From: Sthenelais limicola
Taxonomy: Eukaryota > Annelida > Polychaeta > Phyllodocida > Sigalionidae
Assembly (NCBI GenBank): GCA_942159475.1
Contig: OW804096.1
Coordinates: 139,251,972 to 139,315,971 of the forward strand
Direction: 5' to 3'
Length of the DNA: 64,000 nucleotides
Position 1 is the stretch's first letter, and every line of letters begins with the position of its first letter. A program made the translations under genes and the position numbers. Positions 48,144 to 59,374 of this stretch are shown piece by piece. A model generated the notes under the pieces. That model was not told where the DNA came from. It saw only the letters and a program-made list of their open reading frames with translations, and searched no databases.

Positions 48144-51100
48144 CTATGCCATAGTGGGCGGGGCCTCCTCGGAAATCGTTCCTGAAGATCCCTCTCCAGT
48201 CCTGTTTTCCTCAATGAGTTCTCTGTCACCATACCCCCCCAAAATTTGCTCAGTCCCTGAGCCAAACGCATAGCCCGACAACCTGGACTGCACCATTGTG
48301 GATGTATCACTGTTCATTACTGACATTCTCCTAATTTCTGGGGAAAGCGATGCTGTCTCATCCAACAGAGTCGCGCCTGGGAACCCTTCGTTAACATGTA
48401 TACCCACCGCTGCTAAACCAGCACATCTCTGTACTCTAGTGTGTGTCACCTGTTCAAACTCAGTCTTCTGCTTCAATCCCACAGCGTAATACATGTCTCC
48501 CTTCCTCAAAATGCGCCTTAGTCTAATCCCCACTGCCCAAGTGACTGGTGCCCTATTTTTGACCACCACTGGTACTCTACATCTCCCTCTGATGTATACA
48601 AATTCCCCCGGCACAATCATATGTACCATTGCACCTGTCCAACCGAACGTTACCTTCTCAAGCGTTATCTTAGGCACTGAAACGATCCTGACCAGCGCAG
48701 GCACATCAAATATTTTAGCAATCGTAATCATTATTGTCTTATCTAGGTTCCCTACTCTCAACATCAATTCCGTGTTATCGTCGGCGATACTCCGTTTAGT
48801 ACAATTTCTGCAGCATTTAATCAAGGACTCAGGCTTGCAGAGACGCAACACCCGATACACTGCCTTGCAACAACTGCACATACCCCCCAGACATTTCGCC
48901 ACCAAGATCAGAATCATTATCACCAGTACCATCGACACAGTCTGTTCTAAATATTCCAAACCCGCCAACGGATTCCAATCCGACATCAGCGAGTCTGGTT
49001 CCTTCAATGGAGCTTGGGTCCTACCCAAGATTTTGACCGTCCCTGATCTTTCCCACGCTTTCGCTAAACCTGTCATGTTTAATCCCGCCAGCATAGCTGC
49101 CAACCTGAAGTATTTTAACGAGAGATAAGCAAGTGTGGCGAACGTTGTGACAGTTGTCACCATGTTCACAACCATCCAGACAGATTTATACCCCACTGGT
49201 AATTTATCATACCACGTCAGCGCCAACCATTTTGGCCTAGCTAAGTCTTTCTTTACCAGCCTGATCTCATTTGCAAATTCAGAAAGTGAGGAAGTAAAAT
49301 TTTTGCCAAATTTCCGTTTAATTTCCTTTAGATGATCTGTTATGTTTGGTACCTGCAGGAAAATCTCGTCCTCCACCCCGAAAGATAAACCTCCCTCAGG
49401 GTCTGCTATTTCATAGACCTCTAACATGGGTACATTCACACTGTGCAACACTCTAGTGACCGATACATTCGCACAATGCATTGCCGAACCCGTTGTCATG
49501 AATGGTCCCACAGACAACCGACAATCGCAAGGCAGATCTATGACACAGTTACTACAATAGATCCTTCTCGGGTTTTTTTCCCCCACGCATCCCAGGGTCA
49601 CCTGTCCACCCGCCTGCATGACTAGAAATCTTGTCTCTCCTAGGGCATGTAATGCCGTTGGAAAGTCTGTAAAAGGCACCACCTCTATCTGACAAAAATG
49701 GCGCACATCATTCAGGTTACCTTTAAACGCTGCTAATGCACACGTTTTCTGTGACCAGGAGCGGTGAGGAATTGCATATGGACACAAGATTGCATGGTCC
49801 GTCTTGCAAACCCTCAGATCTGACTCGTAGAATTCTGCCGTAATTCCCCAATCCTTATTCACTGCTAGGTAATCAGGAAGATTTTTAATTTGAGTATAAC
49901 CCTTCGCCTTTTCTTCCCCTACCGACAAAGGTACAGGGAAGGACTTAATAGAGTACACTTCCAAATAGCTTGCCCCATCGCTCACCGGTACACTTAAGTG
50001 GACGTACAAGTGACTACGCGAATAGGTTACCGATCGCAACAAACTGTCATAATAGAATGACAAATCCCTCACTACCAAATGCTGCTCTCTACTGCTTATT
50101 TCTGTCTGAACGTCTTCCAATGCCCTCTCCATTTCTGATGGTGGTATCAGTGTTGCTACAATTTTCCCTGACAAAAGTCTCTGAACCGCAAGCGTGAATA
50201 ATTTCATTTCAGACTCCAAATGGTTTAGTACACTTAATCTATGCTGTCTCTGTGCCATGGCTGCAGCAAAATACTGCAACCATCGTTCCCTAGTTTCAAT
50301 GGACTTATAATCTGTGAACAGAACTGTAAATCCCTCTCTAACTGATCTTTCTAACTCCTCCTGATATAATGCCTGTCTTACTAGTTCATCCCCGAGATCC
50401 TGTAACTTGTCTGATGTCTCGTTAATAAAGTTTGCAAACAACACATTAGTATTATTGAGGTTACCCCCCAACTCCTGTGCATAGTTAAATATTTCTATTA
50501 CCGATTCCTTATAGTCCCTAATGTCTGACACAAGTGCCGTACCAAAAATACGTCGAAAGAACCTCCCTATCCCCTCCAAAGGGGCTCTAGATTCCCTGTC
50601 TTCCTCCTTTCCAAAAGCAGGCAAACCCAAGATTAAATCTAAACTTTCCTCTTCCACTTTAAGACGTGCTGCAGACGCCTCAATGTTCTTATCTAATTGT
50701 CCCAAAATCGGCTGTAATCGCTGACAGACTGTACCTTGCCAATCTATAGCCAGCTGATCCAGTTTCCAATCTAAAGAATGATTTCTAGCTTTAGCTAAAG
50801 ACATAGGATGCTTTTCTGGCCATCCCATACCTTCTATACAAAGAGATTTTGGTGGAAGGTGATATGCAGAAAAATTCTCTGGTCTATCTATCACAAAAGT
50901 AAGATCTATATAACTCTGTCCCGAAATGAGTGTCAGATGTGACTTTCTAAATAAAATACCCGCCCCCTGTCGTAGGACATAAGGGTCGTTTGGCTCTGCC
51001 ATGAAGGATGTGTGGACCTAGAATGAAGTCAACTCCGAGTTAAACATTCACTCCCCATCCTCGGCACCCGCCAAGTTACTCATAACATGGAATATTTTAG

Positions 51101-51307
51101 TGATTGTATTTCCTTTGAATTTCATGAGAATAACTCTCCGTGTATGTTTGAGTATCTCATTGCCCACACAATATAAACATGCTCTAATAATCTATAGTCG
51201 TAACTGGACTCGACTCATACTAAAGTGAACCCATATTAGACTTATTGCAAAAGTCAACTCACCCTAGCGACCATTAAGGCTGCTCCCATCGATAGCATTC
51301 GAGCCAT
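48144..51307 (-). CDS. env: Element B F-like envelope, two exons
   Basis: Main frame 48144-51017 and a predicted signal exon 51263-51307 (15 codons, hydrophobic, MARMLSMGA start) join in frame across a 245-nt intron with donor AGG|GTGAGT and acceptor TTCTAG|GTCC. Numbering the main frame from its own ATG at 51002 (952 residues): a minimal furin-like site RESR at 136-139, then a Gly/hydrophobic fusion-peptide-like stretch (GIGRFFRRIFG). A helical region and a Cys-rich ectodomain follow. Membrane segments lie near 605-630 and 682-706, the second followed by a Cys-rich juxtamembrane stretch. About 245 residues remain after it. The fold order matches baculovirus F / errantivirus Env, but the protein is much longer. 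No breaks seen. Confidence 0.82.
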
Positions 51308-52422
51308 TGTACTAACTGAGTTTTGCTACTGCAAGTAGGCTTCAGGAATTCTCAAGTACTAGCTTCTCTTTGACAAAACTAGTCGACCGCGTTGACGTCC
51401 CAATTGAGAATGATCTCTCCCCTGAATAGGGCTGTATTTTATGGGACCCCTGACTTTGCGATTGTAATCATCCCACATCAACCTTTAATTAACAAGTCAG
51501 TGTACTTCTTCCTGTAAACATCTTCTGTCACCCCGTGACGCAACCCCTTTTGGATCACGGCGTGATCAACCGTTATATAAGTGGGTGTACCTTTTCCGGT
51601 GGCTAGCTGCTGCCTACCCTATGTATCAGACTGCCATAGTTCACGCAGTGGTCACCTATTCATGCACCCCACAGTCACTTGACACTTCCTAATTGTTTTG
51701 AATCTATACTGAATACATGTCCCTCCGATGCGCAAACTTAATTTGCGCTATTTGGCAAGCATACTTATCCATTGCTCTGACGCAATCACCTCCTTCTGCC
51801 AAACCAATTAGGCTATCGAAGTAAAATTGTATACCCCCTCATTGCTCTGGCACTTGAATTTCCCCTACAATAAGTCAATTATCTCCCGCTCACGCTCTTG
51901 TCATTGCTTCTGACACATACAAATGATCTGTGAGCTTCCTAACACACACAGATTCTAATTGCCATTGTTAATCGCGCATGTGGCCTTTTCCCCATGACAT
52001 CTTCCTGGATCTCTGACTCTCCCACTGTCCTTCGGATGTAAAAATAAAGAAATAATTATTGAACAAGATATAATGCCCAGTTTGTGGCCACGCGCCAAGC
52101 ATACTCCTGATCAAACATGCTCGTCAGCACAAAAATATAAATATTCAAATATCATCCTTTTGGTGGTAATCTATAAAGCACTCCCAGCCTAGTTCCCGCT
52201 AGTTCACTGCCCTTGGGGATGTAACATAAAACCCTATTATCCCTTAGTTGCCGATAATACTCCTAAGACCTGTATGTTCTTCAAATCCATTAATATACAC
52301 ATGTCTCCTTTTTTTTTTTTTATACCTTATCCGCGATCCTTACCTTAATCTGTATTCCGTTTTCCTTTGAGTTAAATCCTGCATATCTTAATATATTAAA
52401 TTTCTACTCACCTCATTTTCTT
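51308..52422. other. Untranslated spacer upstream of env in element B
   Basis: About 1.1 kb with no long frame on the sense strand. It probably carries splice donors and acceptors for the env and RING-like mRNAs. A run of T occurs near 52310. Confidence 0.5.
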
Positions 52423-52956
52423 TTATGCCTGCCCTACGTTGGTGTTTTGACTCGTACCGTCAGTCACCTGCTGGGGTTGTTGCGCCACTTGTCCCGACCA
52501 CATGGGTCCCCCTGGCGGTCGGTTGACAATCATCTCCTGCTGTATTCTTCTCTCCCTGGCTAATACCTGCAATTGTTGTAATCGCTGTCTAGCCAAGTGC
52601 TCTCTCCTGTGACTTTCCACACAAGCCATCGAGCGGAAATATTCTCCACATCGGGGACAGTGATAACTGTTCATTCCGTGCACCTGCCAGTTATGCTTTG
52701 TCAAATCCCCTCTTCTTGTGAAGAAGTCATTGCAAATGAGACAATAGTGCCTCCCCACTCTCGAAAGACTCTGCACGTGTCCATGATGAGCGTATGGTGC
52801 TAATCTTACCCCCATAGCTTCCCCCAATTGCTCCATCTCCATCATGTTCTGTTCTACTCTCTGTAGTGCTTCAGAACACAGAGTTACCGCTTCTCTACAG
52901 CGCAACATGCATCTTTCCATCATTTGGTTTCTATCTTGAGGTGTTAGGGCCGCCAT
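52423..52956 (-). CDS. Element B accessory ORF with two C2H2 zinc fingers
   Basis: 177 residues from a good ATG at 52956. Residues 1-50 are helical and Met/Glu-rich. Two classical fingers follow: C-x2-C-x12-H-x4-H (YCLICNDF start, about 71-93) and C-x2-C-x12-H-x3-H (YHCPRCGEYF start, about 98-119). Then a Gln/Arg-rich helix and a Gln/Pro-rich, low-complexity tail. It lies 185 bp downstream of pol and is a separate frame. DNA or RNA binding is inferred from the fingers; a regulatory (Tat/Rex-like) or captured host role is possible. I do not know a Ty3/gypsy family with this gene in this place. Confidence 0.8.
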   Translation of the reverse strand: MAALTPQDRNQMMERCMLRCREAVTLCSEALQRVEQNMMEMEQLGEAMGVRLAPYAHHGHVQSLSRVGRHYCLICNDFFTRRGDLTKHNWQVHGMNSYHCPRCGEYFRSMACVESHRREHLARQRLQQLQVLARERRIQQEMIVNRPPGGPMWSGQVAQQPQQVTDGTSQNTNVGQA

Positions 52957-53141
52957 GATTCAGTATGCAACAGTTACTCCTTCGGTCACTTCTTCTAGAG
53001 TATTGCTTCTGAACCCGCGTTGTGGTGCTTAATCCCCCTACTTGATTAGATTTATTAGGGTCCTAATTAACTCAAAGTCCTGGCTCCACTTGACAGTTTA
53101 AGCTGTATCTTTGAGCCCTGTTACTCCCATATCTATGTACT

Positions 53142-56100
53142 CTATGATCGCATATTTCGCAGCAGTCTTGGGACATTTCTGACTGCCACCTCATTTTCCA
53201 GAAATCTCTCTCTTGCTTTATCATTCAGTGACAATTCATCTACCCAGACTATTGATCCGTCCTTAAATCTTACTCTCAGCCTTATGGCCTCCCCTTTCAC
53301 CTTCACTGCATCTATTATTTCTGCTATTTCCGTGAATTGAGGGTTATCATCAAAACGATTCTTAGTGGCCCTGGGTATCGCATCTGTCGTGTCCGTCCCA
53401 TCTGTAGGTGTAACCCCATTGTCTTCATCCGCCACCTGTGTATCGACTGTCTGTTCTCCGATCGCTGGAATTCCTGTATCTATGGGCAAATCTGCCTCTT
53501 CCAATTCCATCGGATCCTCAAAGGGCCCTGTAAGAGGTGCCCATTGACCCACACTTTCCTCCCTCATGGCCCCCATTTTTAATCTATCCACCGTCACTGG
53601 TTTTGTTAGAATCTTCCCATCTGAGATTCTCTTCAGGATGACAGTTTTCTCGGTTACAAACCGGACTAGAGTGAATGGGCCATGATACATTCCCGCCAGT
53701 TTTAATTTTATTCCTGGCTTTGAAACCCTGGGCCAATATAAGTATACAATTGAGCCCTCATCCATTTCTGGATAGTGTGTGTTCTTGTCATATGACTCCT
53801 TCATTTGTCTTTGGCGCTCAAGTAGTATTTCTTTCGCTACTTTTTCAGCCTTTTCCTGGACTTTCAACATGTCCACAAATACTTCCCTCATTCCTTGCTC
53901 ATCCTCAGAAGGGTTTATCAATCGACTCTCCATCGGCCATACCGGCTGGAAGCCGTGTAGTAGCAAAAATGGGGAATGGCCCGTAGCGTGGGCCGGAGAC
54001 ATATTTATGATGGATTCCACCAAACTCAAATGAGTGTCCCAATCACTTTGTTCGTCATTTACCATAAAGCGTAGCTTGTCCAGGATGTTCCTGTTCGAGC
54101 GCTCGATCAGTCCCGAAGCTTTCGGATTCAAAGATGTAATAAAGGACTGGCTTATTCTTGCCCGTGCACAGAATTCCTGGAAAGCGCCTGATATGAAAAG
54201 GGAGCCGTTATCGCTTATTATGCGTTTAACCGCTCCAAACCGCAGTATAACTTTGTTATAAAAATGTTTTATCAAAGTGTCTGCCTTTAAATCTGGCAGT
54301 GCCATACATATCAAAAACCTTGAATAATAATCTATTATTCCTACAATGTGGCGCATTCCTGACTTAGTCTTTGGCAAGTTTTCCAGAGCATCCATGTTTA
54401 CACAAGACCATGGACCAGTTTCTGGATCCCTAAGTGTCATAGGCGCACGAATTGGCCTTGTCATCCGGCGTGTTCTATTGCACCTATCACATGAATGGCA
54501 AAACCGCCTAACATCGCCATATAAGGTTTTCCAGTAAAACCGCGAGCGAAGTATTGGCACCATTTTACTTGGACCTAAATGTCCTGCTAATTCACAACTG
54601 TGATATAGCTCCAATATTGGGATAACCGATTCCTTCGGTATCACCATCTGTGCTCTCAGCACAACGCCATTTGCCTTCACAATCGGGTATCTGAAAAGGA
54701 TGCCCTCGGTTATAAAATACTCGGGCTCCTTCAATGCAATAGCCCTTGCCAAACTATTGTCTTCTGGCAGTATTCCTTCTTCTATATATTTAATTAGAGC
54801 GCCTATAGTCGTGTCCTGTCTCTGTTTCTCTGCCATCACTTTTCTGTCCGTTGGAAGAGTAGTGTAGCTCTCCCAATCAATGTCTACCGTGCGCTTCGTT
54901 CTTGGGCGACCTCTCTTTTGTTTTTTCTTTTCCTTCTCTGTCGACTGTATTACCATCACAGCATCGACTGGTAGTGCATCCGATATTGGCTCCGGATCTG
55001 GATCTTCCGTATACTTGCTTCTCGAGAGCAAATCCGGGACCGTGTTGGCCGATCCCTTCAAATGCTCGATGGAAAAATCGAACTTACGTAGTATCATTAC
55101 CCATCTACCAAATTTCCCCTTATTTTTATCATTATTTAGCAGTGAGCATAACGCGCTGTGGTCGGTAAATAACTTAAACCTTCGACCTTCTAAATAAACT
55201 CTGAAGTGCTGTACTGCCCACACCACAGCAAGCAATTCCAACTCCGTAGTAGACCAATTTGACTGTGTCTCAGAAAGTGTCTTAGCTGCAAAAGCAACTG
55301 GTCTCTTCCTGCCTGTCCCATCAAGCTGGGACAAGGTTGCCCCGAGACCGACGGCACAGGCATCTGTTTCTAAAAGAAACTCCTTTGAGAAATCAGGGAA
55401 TGATAACACCACCCCCTTTATTAGCTCATCCTTCAGGACGTCATACGCTTTCTGCTGCTCGTCCCCCCAAACCCACTTCTGTTCCTTTTTTAATAGAACT
55501 GTCAGTGGTTTGGCCTTCGCGGAAAAATCTTTGATAAATTTCCTGTAATAACCAACCATACCCAGGAACCGCTGGATATCCAATACCCTTCTAGGTATCA
55601 CTAACTTTTGTAGAGGCCTTAGATTGTCCTCATGTGGCTCAATACCCTTAGCCGATATTGTGTGCCCTAGGAACTTTATTCTATCCCGTCCCATTACACA
55701 CTTAGATGGCTTTAGCTTAAGATTTGCTTTCTTCAGCCTACCGAACACTTGTGCCAGATCTCTCAGATGAGTATCAAAATCTGGGCTAAATACTATACAA
55801 TCATCTATGTAACAGAGGCATGTTTCATATCTCAAGCCCGCTGTTACCATGTCCATTACTAACTGGAAAGTGCGAGGAGCGTTCGCTAATCCCATCGGCA
55901 GGACAGTACACCTGTATTTATCCCCCGATGCCGACATGAAAGCTGTGTAATCTCTGCTATCTTGTGTCAGCGCGACCTGATGAAAACCTGACTGCAGATC
56001 AAGGCAACTGAAAATCGATGGGGCTTTCTGTCCCACATTGTCCAAAATATCATCTATCCGTGGTATACTGGTATACATTTCCTTCGTATTCGCGTTCAGG

Positions 56101-57269
56101 CCGCGCAGGTCTATAACTAACCTCCATTTCTCGAAGTCTCCTGGCTTAGCATTACCTTTTGCAACCAAGAAAGCTGGAGAAGCCCATTCCGAACCATAAC
56201 ACTTTTCGATTACGCCCTGGCGGAGCTGTTGCTGTACTATCTTTTCCATCATATCTCTCATCACAGGCGATTGTCTATATGGCATCTTATGGACCACTTC
56301 GTAATCGTCCTTTAGTCGGATTTTATGTTCCGCTAATGGTGTTAATCCCAACATACCGTCTGGACCAACAAAAACATCAGAATATTCCGCGCACAACATT
56401 CTTACCATTTCCTTCTGTTCTTCTGACAAATAATCAGAGCTCAGATCCACATCTGGGATCCACTTACCTTTTTCTTCTTTGCTGGAATTTTCACCCGATT
56501 CGCGCGCAAATGATACCATCTCAGCTACCCTTTTGGTGCTGATCCATCCCAACATTAGACCTTTTCTTACCGTCTTAGGGACACGTGAATAATTCATTAA
56601 ACGAACAGGGATACCACCCCGACTGACATTCGCGACCGACCTTGTGGCTACCATGCCGCCTTGCAAATTTTCTATCATAGGGTCAAACCAAACCTCCGTT
56701 CTTTCTTTTATTTCTCCATCAAACACCTTACCTCCCGTTATAGCCTCTGTCATCGGCGGTACCACCACGTTCCTGTCCGCCACAACCTTAAAAACTTTCA
56801 CCGGGTCCAACTTACATCCCCTATAACTCAGGACCAGGTGGTGCGTCATTAGAAAATCCCTGCCTATGATAATGTCTATCTCCTTATATAAATGAGGCCA
56901 AATATAAATTGATATTGGGTATAATACTGTCCCAAAACGAATCTTAGTGGACCAGGTTCCCAGCGCCATCACCGATTTCCCATCTGCCAGATAGCATGTT
57001 CTCTTGGGACCAAGGTCGACATATCTACCTTTATTTATTGATTTGAGCATGGCTGCAGACATCACACATATGGAGGCACCAGTGTCAATCAATGCCCTGA
57101 CACCGCAATCAGCAATTGTACCCTTAATTGTATGATCCCTATTATCAAGGGCTAGAGTTGTATATTTAAAATCACTTTTGTCATAAGCAATGTCTGTAAA
57201 CAATATTGGATCTTCATATAGTGGCACATTAAACTCCTCAAATGCACCCCCTACCACATCATTCGGCAT
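53142..57269 (-). CDS. pol: Element B pol polyprotein with chromo-like end
   Basis: 1375 residues from the ATG at 57269; the frame is also open upstream into gag in the -1 phase, so frameshifting is possible. Protease motif IDTGAS at 61-66. RT active site YIDD near 487, with GLANAPRTFQ before it. RNase H (LETDACAVGLG, TDHSALCSLL). Integrase HHCC (HSCELAGHLG then CHSCDRC) and a DDE core (NMDALENLP, IISDNGSLF, GLIERSNRN). After a GPFTLVRF-type post-integrase module, residues near 1300-1350 have a short beta-rich block (LRVRFKDGSIVWVDELSL) that resembles a chromodomain, which in Ty3/gypsy integrases steers insertion. No stop interrupts the frame. Confidence 0.92.
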   Translation of the reverse strand: MPNDVVGGAFEEFNVPLYEDPILFTDIAYDKSDFKYTTLALDNRDHTIKGTIADCGVRALIDTGASICVMSAAMLKSINKGRYVDLGPKRTCYLADGKSVMALGTWSTKIRFGTVLYPISIYIWPHLYKEIDIIIGRDFLMTHHLVLSYRGCKLDPVKVFKVVADRNVVVPPMTEAITGGKVFDGEIKERTEVWFDPMIENLQGGMVATRSVANVSRGGIPVRLMNYSRVPKTVRKGLMLGWISTKRVAEMVSFARESGENSSKEEKGKWIPDVDLSSDYLSEEQKEMVRMLCAEYSDVFVGPDGMLGLTPLAEHKIRLKDDYEVVHKMPYRQSPVMRDMMEKIVQQQLRQGVIEKCYGSEWASPAFLVAKGNAKPGDFEKWRLVIDLRGLNANTKEMYTSIPRIDDILDNVGQKAPSIFSCLDLQSGFHQVALTQDSRDYTAFMSASGDKYRCTVLPMGLANAPRTFQLVMDMVTAGLRYETCLCYIDDCIVFSPDFDTHLRDLAQVFGRLKKANLKLKPSKCVMGRDRIKFLGHTISAKGIEPHEDNLRPLQKLVIPRRVLDIQRFLGMVGYYRKFIKDFSAKAKPLTVLLKKEQKWVWGDEQQKAYDVLKDELIKGVVLSFPDFSKEFLLETDACAVGLGATLSQLDGTGRKRPVAFAAKTLSETQSNWSTTELELLAVVWAVQHFRVYLEGRRFKLFTDHSALCSLLNNDKNKGKFGRWVMILRKFDFSIEHLKGSANTVPDLLSRSKYTEDPDPEPISDALPVDAVMVIQSTEKEKKKQKRGRPRTKRTVDIDWESYTTLPTDRKVMAEKQRQDTTIGALIKYIEEGILPEDNSLARAIALKEPEYFITEGILFRYPIVKANGVVLRAQMVIPKESVIPILELYHSCELAGHLGPSKMVPILRSRFYWKTLYGDVRRFCHSCDRCNRTRRMTRPIRAPMTLRDPETGPWSCVNMDALENLPKTKSGMRHIVGIIDYYSRFLICMALPDLKADTLIKHFYNKVILRFGAVKRIISDNGSLFISGAFQEFCARARISQSFITSLNPKASGLIERSNRNILDKLRFMVNDEQSDWDTHLSLVESIINMSPAHATGHSPFLLLHGFQPVWPMESRLINPSEDEQGMREVFVDMLKVQEKAEKVAKEILLERQRQMKESYDKNTHYPEMDEGSIVYLYWPRVSKPGIKLKLAGMYHGPFTLVRFVTEKTVILKRISDGKILTKPVTVDRLKMGAMREESVGQWAPLTGPFEDPMELEEADLPIDTGIPAIGEQTVDTQVADEDNGVTPTDGTDTTDAIPRATKNRFDDNPQFTEIAEIIDAVKVKGEAIRLRVRFKDGSIVWVDELSLNDKARERFLENEVAVRNVPRLLRNMRS

Positions 57270-57280
57270 AGAGAAAACAC

Positions 57281-59296
57281 TTACATATCGCCTTTCCTCA
57301 CCGTGCCGTCCTGAGGAAAGGATACCCCGTTTGGGGCAACATATTCTGGGTACAACATCATTTTCGTTCCCTCACTGTCATAAAACTCATCACCCTCCAA
57401 GATTGTGGAAGTATTTCCTACCTTTGGGGCTGTGTAGCCTACCTGTTGTCTTGTGCCCGACTGGTTTCCCTCTGCTTGGGCACCGCTGGAATTCCCCTGA
57501 TTTCCAACAGGTGACCCATTAGACTTACCCCTCCAATTACCATCAAAGTTTGGGTTATAGTTATTACGCCTCTGTGGCTCGTTACCCCCTAATCTAGGGA
57601 ACCTTGCTTTATATTTAAAACAATCTCTTTTAAAATGACCAAGCTTATCACAGAAATAGCACTTAACTGGCTGCCTGGGACGCTGTCCTCCGTCTGCTTG
57701 CCGTCTGGTTTCCCGCTGAGGCTCCCGGCTGCGCTGCTCTGCTCCCCCGGCCGGCAACACAGCATTCGCCCGACGCTTTGGAGTGGAGACCTCCACCTTT
57801 CCGGACAGTTCCCTTACCAAGCTCGTCAGCTGTCCCAATTCGCCCTTGAGACCTCTCAGTTCTGCGGCATCTCGACCAGTCTCCGTCTGTTCTCTTTGCA
57901 ACAGATATTCCATGATGTCATTCACGCCCATCAGTGGTTTAGTAGATACCATGTTTCTGTACCTAGGCAATAAATTAGTAAGCAAACATTCTTTAACTTC
58001 AGCTTGATCAAAAGTCTCTGATTTTACCATTCTCTCCTGGAATTTGTCGAAGAATTTACGCAATGATTCACCCTCCAACATTCTCTCATATTTAATAGCT
58101 TTTCTGTCTGCCAACGAAAGTGGCTCATAACGTTTCATGAACGCTGCCTTCACATCATTCCAGGCGCTACCCTTCCTGAAACCGTTCATCTGAAACCAGC
58201 ACCTTGCAGCGCCCGCTAAATAACGTGGCATTTCCTCTACGAAGTCATCAGGTTTGCCTGGGTGTAATTCAGCTGATAATTGTTCAACATCACCCAAAAA
58301 TGTCCTTGGATCCTCTCCAGGCTCACCCGAGAACCTTATCGAACCCCTTAAAGCAGTTCTTAGTTGCGCCGCCGCACCCTTTCCCAGATCCAGTTCAGCC
58401 ATTGATTCCTTCAACACGGTCAATTCTTTAGTTATTTTGCCAATATTGCGTTCGCTCTGTTCTGCATTGGCCTTAGCCAATTTATCTATTGTGTCGTCTG
58501 ATAGAGTTGTCGCCATCTCTGCGCCGTGCCCTTGGTTCTGATCTAAATTAGGCGCTTGAAGATTACCTTCACCGCCCGGTGGAGGCGCCGGCGGCGGCTG
58601 CTGCTGAGGCGGCGGCTGTGCCTGTGTCTTCGCTGCCTGGACAGCGGCCTGAGCTATATTCTGATTATCTTTAGTTTGCTGCCGCTGTATCAGTTCAGCC
58701 TTTCCCTCAGCATCACCCCCGACTTCTTTCTTTTGTGCTTCTATGTCCCTTTGATCTTGGCCTCTGTCAGTTTTAGGCGTATAAAAATCTTCTTCCGATG
58801 ATTCTGAGTCGGTTATTAAATCTTCTCTACTTTTACTCTTTTCTTCTGAGTATTCCCCCTTATCTTTCAAAGTGTATTCCGACTCCTCCTCTTGTATTAA
58901 TTCTTCATAAGAATCATCTGCCTCTGTATCGTATAGAGGACTGGAAACAGGAAAACCACTGTCCCTCCTAAAGTCAGACTCACTCCCAAACTGAGCTACT
59001 GCTCCTAATTGCTTATTTGTCTCTCCAGAGCCTCCTGCCACAGGTTTCGAAGTTTCAGTTTTATCTTCCTCACTCATCTGCCGTGAACTAGTGTCAGCAT
59101 TTTTCTTTGCCTGTATCTTTTTCCTAGCTCCCGATAATTTTGCCTTTAAATAATTCTCATTGGACTGGACCTGTGTATCTTTGTCTTTCCACCCAGATCG
59201 CAAACTTGCTGATAACTTAAAGTCTGCCCTTTTCTGGGGACGTGACTTATTTTCTGTTGGTTTGGGCTTGTCTGCTGAATGCAGCTTATCACTCAT
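57281..59296 (-). CDS. gag: Element B gag
   Basis: About 671 residues from the ATG at 59296. Residues 1-230 are highly charged and acidic (SEESEY, SESSEED types). A Pro/Gln-rich linker (QQQPPPAPPP) follows near 235. A retrotransposon-gag capsid-like domain, with WFQMNGF, FMKRYEPLS and FFDKFQERM, covers about 330-480. One CCHC knuckle starting CYFCDKLGHF lies near 545, in an Arg/Gly/Asn-rich nucleocapsid region. The stop codon is 11 nt before the pol ATG, and pol overlaps in the -1 phase. Frame intact. The long acidic N-terminus is unusual for gypsy gag. Confidence 0.9.
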   Translation of the reverse strand: MSDKLHSADKPKPTENKSRPQKRADFKLSASLRSGWKDKDTQVQSNENYLKAKLSGARKKIQAKKNADTSSRQMSEEDKTETSKPVAGGSGETNKQLGAVAQFGSESDFRRDSGFPVSSPLYDTEADDSYEELIQEEESEYTLKDKGEYSEEKSKSREDLITDSESSEEDFYTPKTDRGQDQRDIEAQKKEVGGDAEGKAELIQRQQTKDNQNIAQAAVQAAKTQAQPPPQQQPPPAPPPGGEGNLQAPNLDQNQGHGAEMATTLSDDTIDKLAKANAEQSERNIGKITKELTVLKESMAELDLGKGAAAQLRTALRGSIRFSGEPGEDPRTFLGDVEQLSAELHPGKPDDFVEEMPRYLAGAARCWFQMNGFRKGSAWNDVKAAFMKRYEPLSLADRKAIKYERMLEGESLRKFFDKFQERMVKSETFDQAEVKECLLTNLLPRYRNMVSTKPLMGVNDIMEYLLQREQTETGRDAAELRGLKGELGQLTSLVRELSGKVEVSTPKRRANAVLPAGGAEQRSREPQRETRRQADGGQRPRQPVKCYFCDKLGHFKRDCFKYKARFPRLGGNEPQRRNNYNPNFDGNWRGKSNGSPVGNQGNSSGAQAEGNQSGTRQQVGYTAPKVGNTSTILEGDEFYDSEGTKMMLYPEYVAPNGVSFPQDGTVRKGDM

Positions 59297-59354
59297 TAAC
59301 AAAAGCTATATTCACTCCATTCTTTTCGAAAATCGCATTGCAGAAAACAGTTTA

Positions 59355-59372
59355 ATCCGGAGTTCTCCACCA
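59355..59372 (-). other. Element B primer-binding site
   Basis: Two bases after the 5' LTR, the sense strand reads TGGTGGAGAACTCCGGAT. TGG complements a CCA end. The implied tRNA acceptor would be near TTCTCCACCA; I did not identify it. Confidence 0.55.
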
Positions 59373-59374
59373 AG

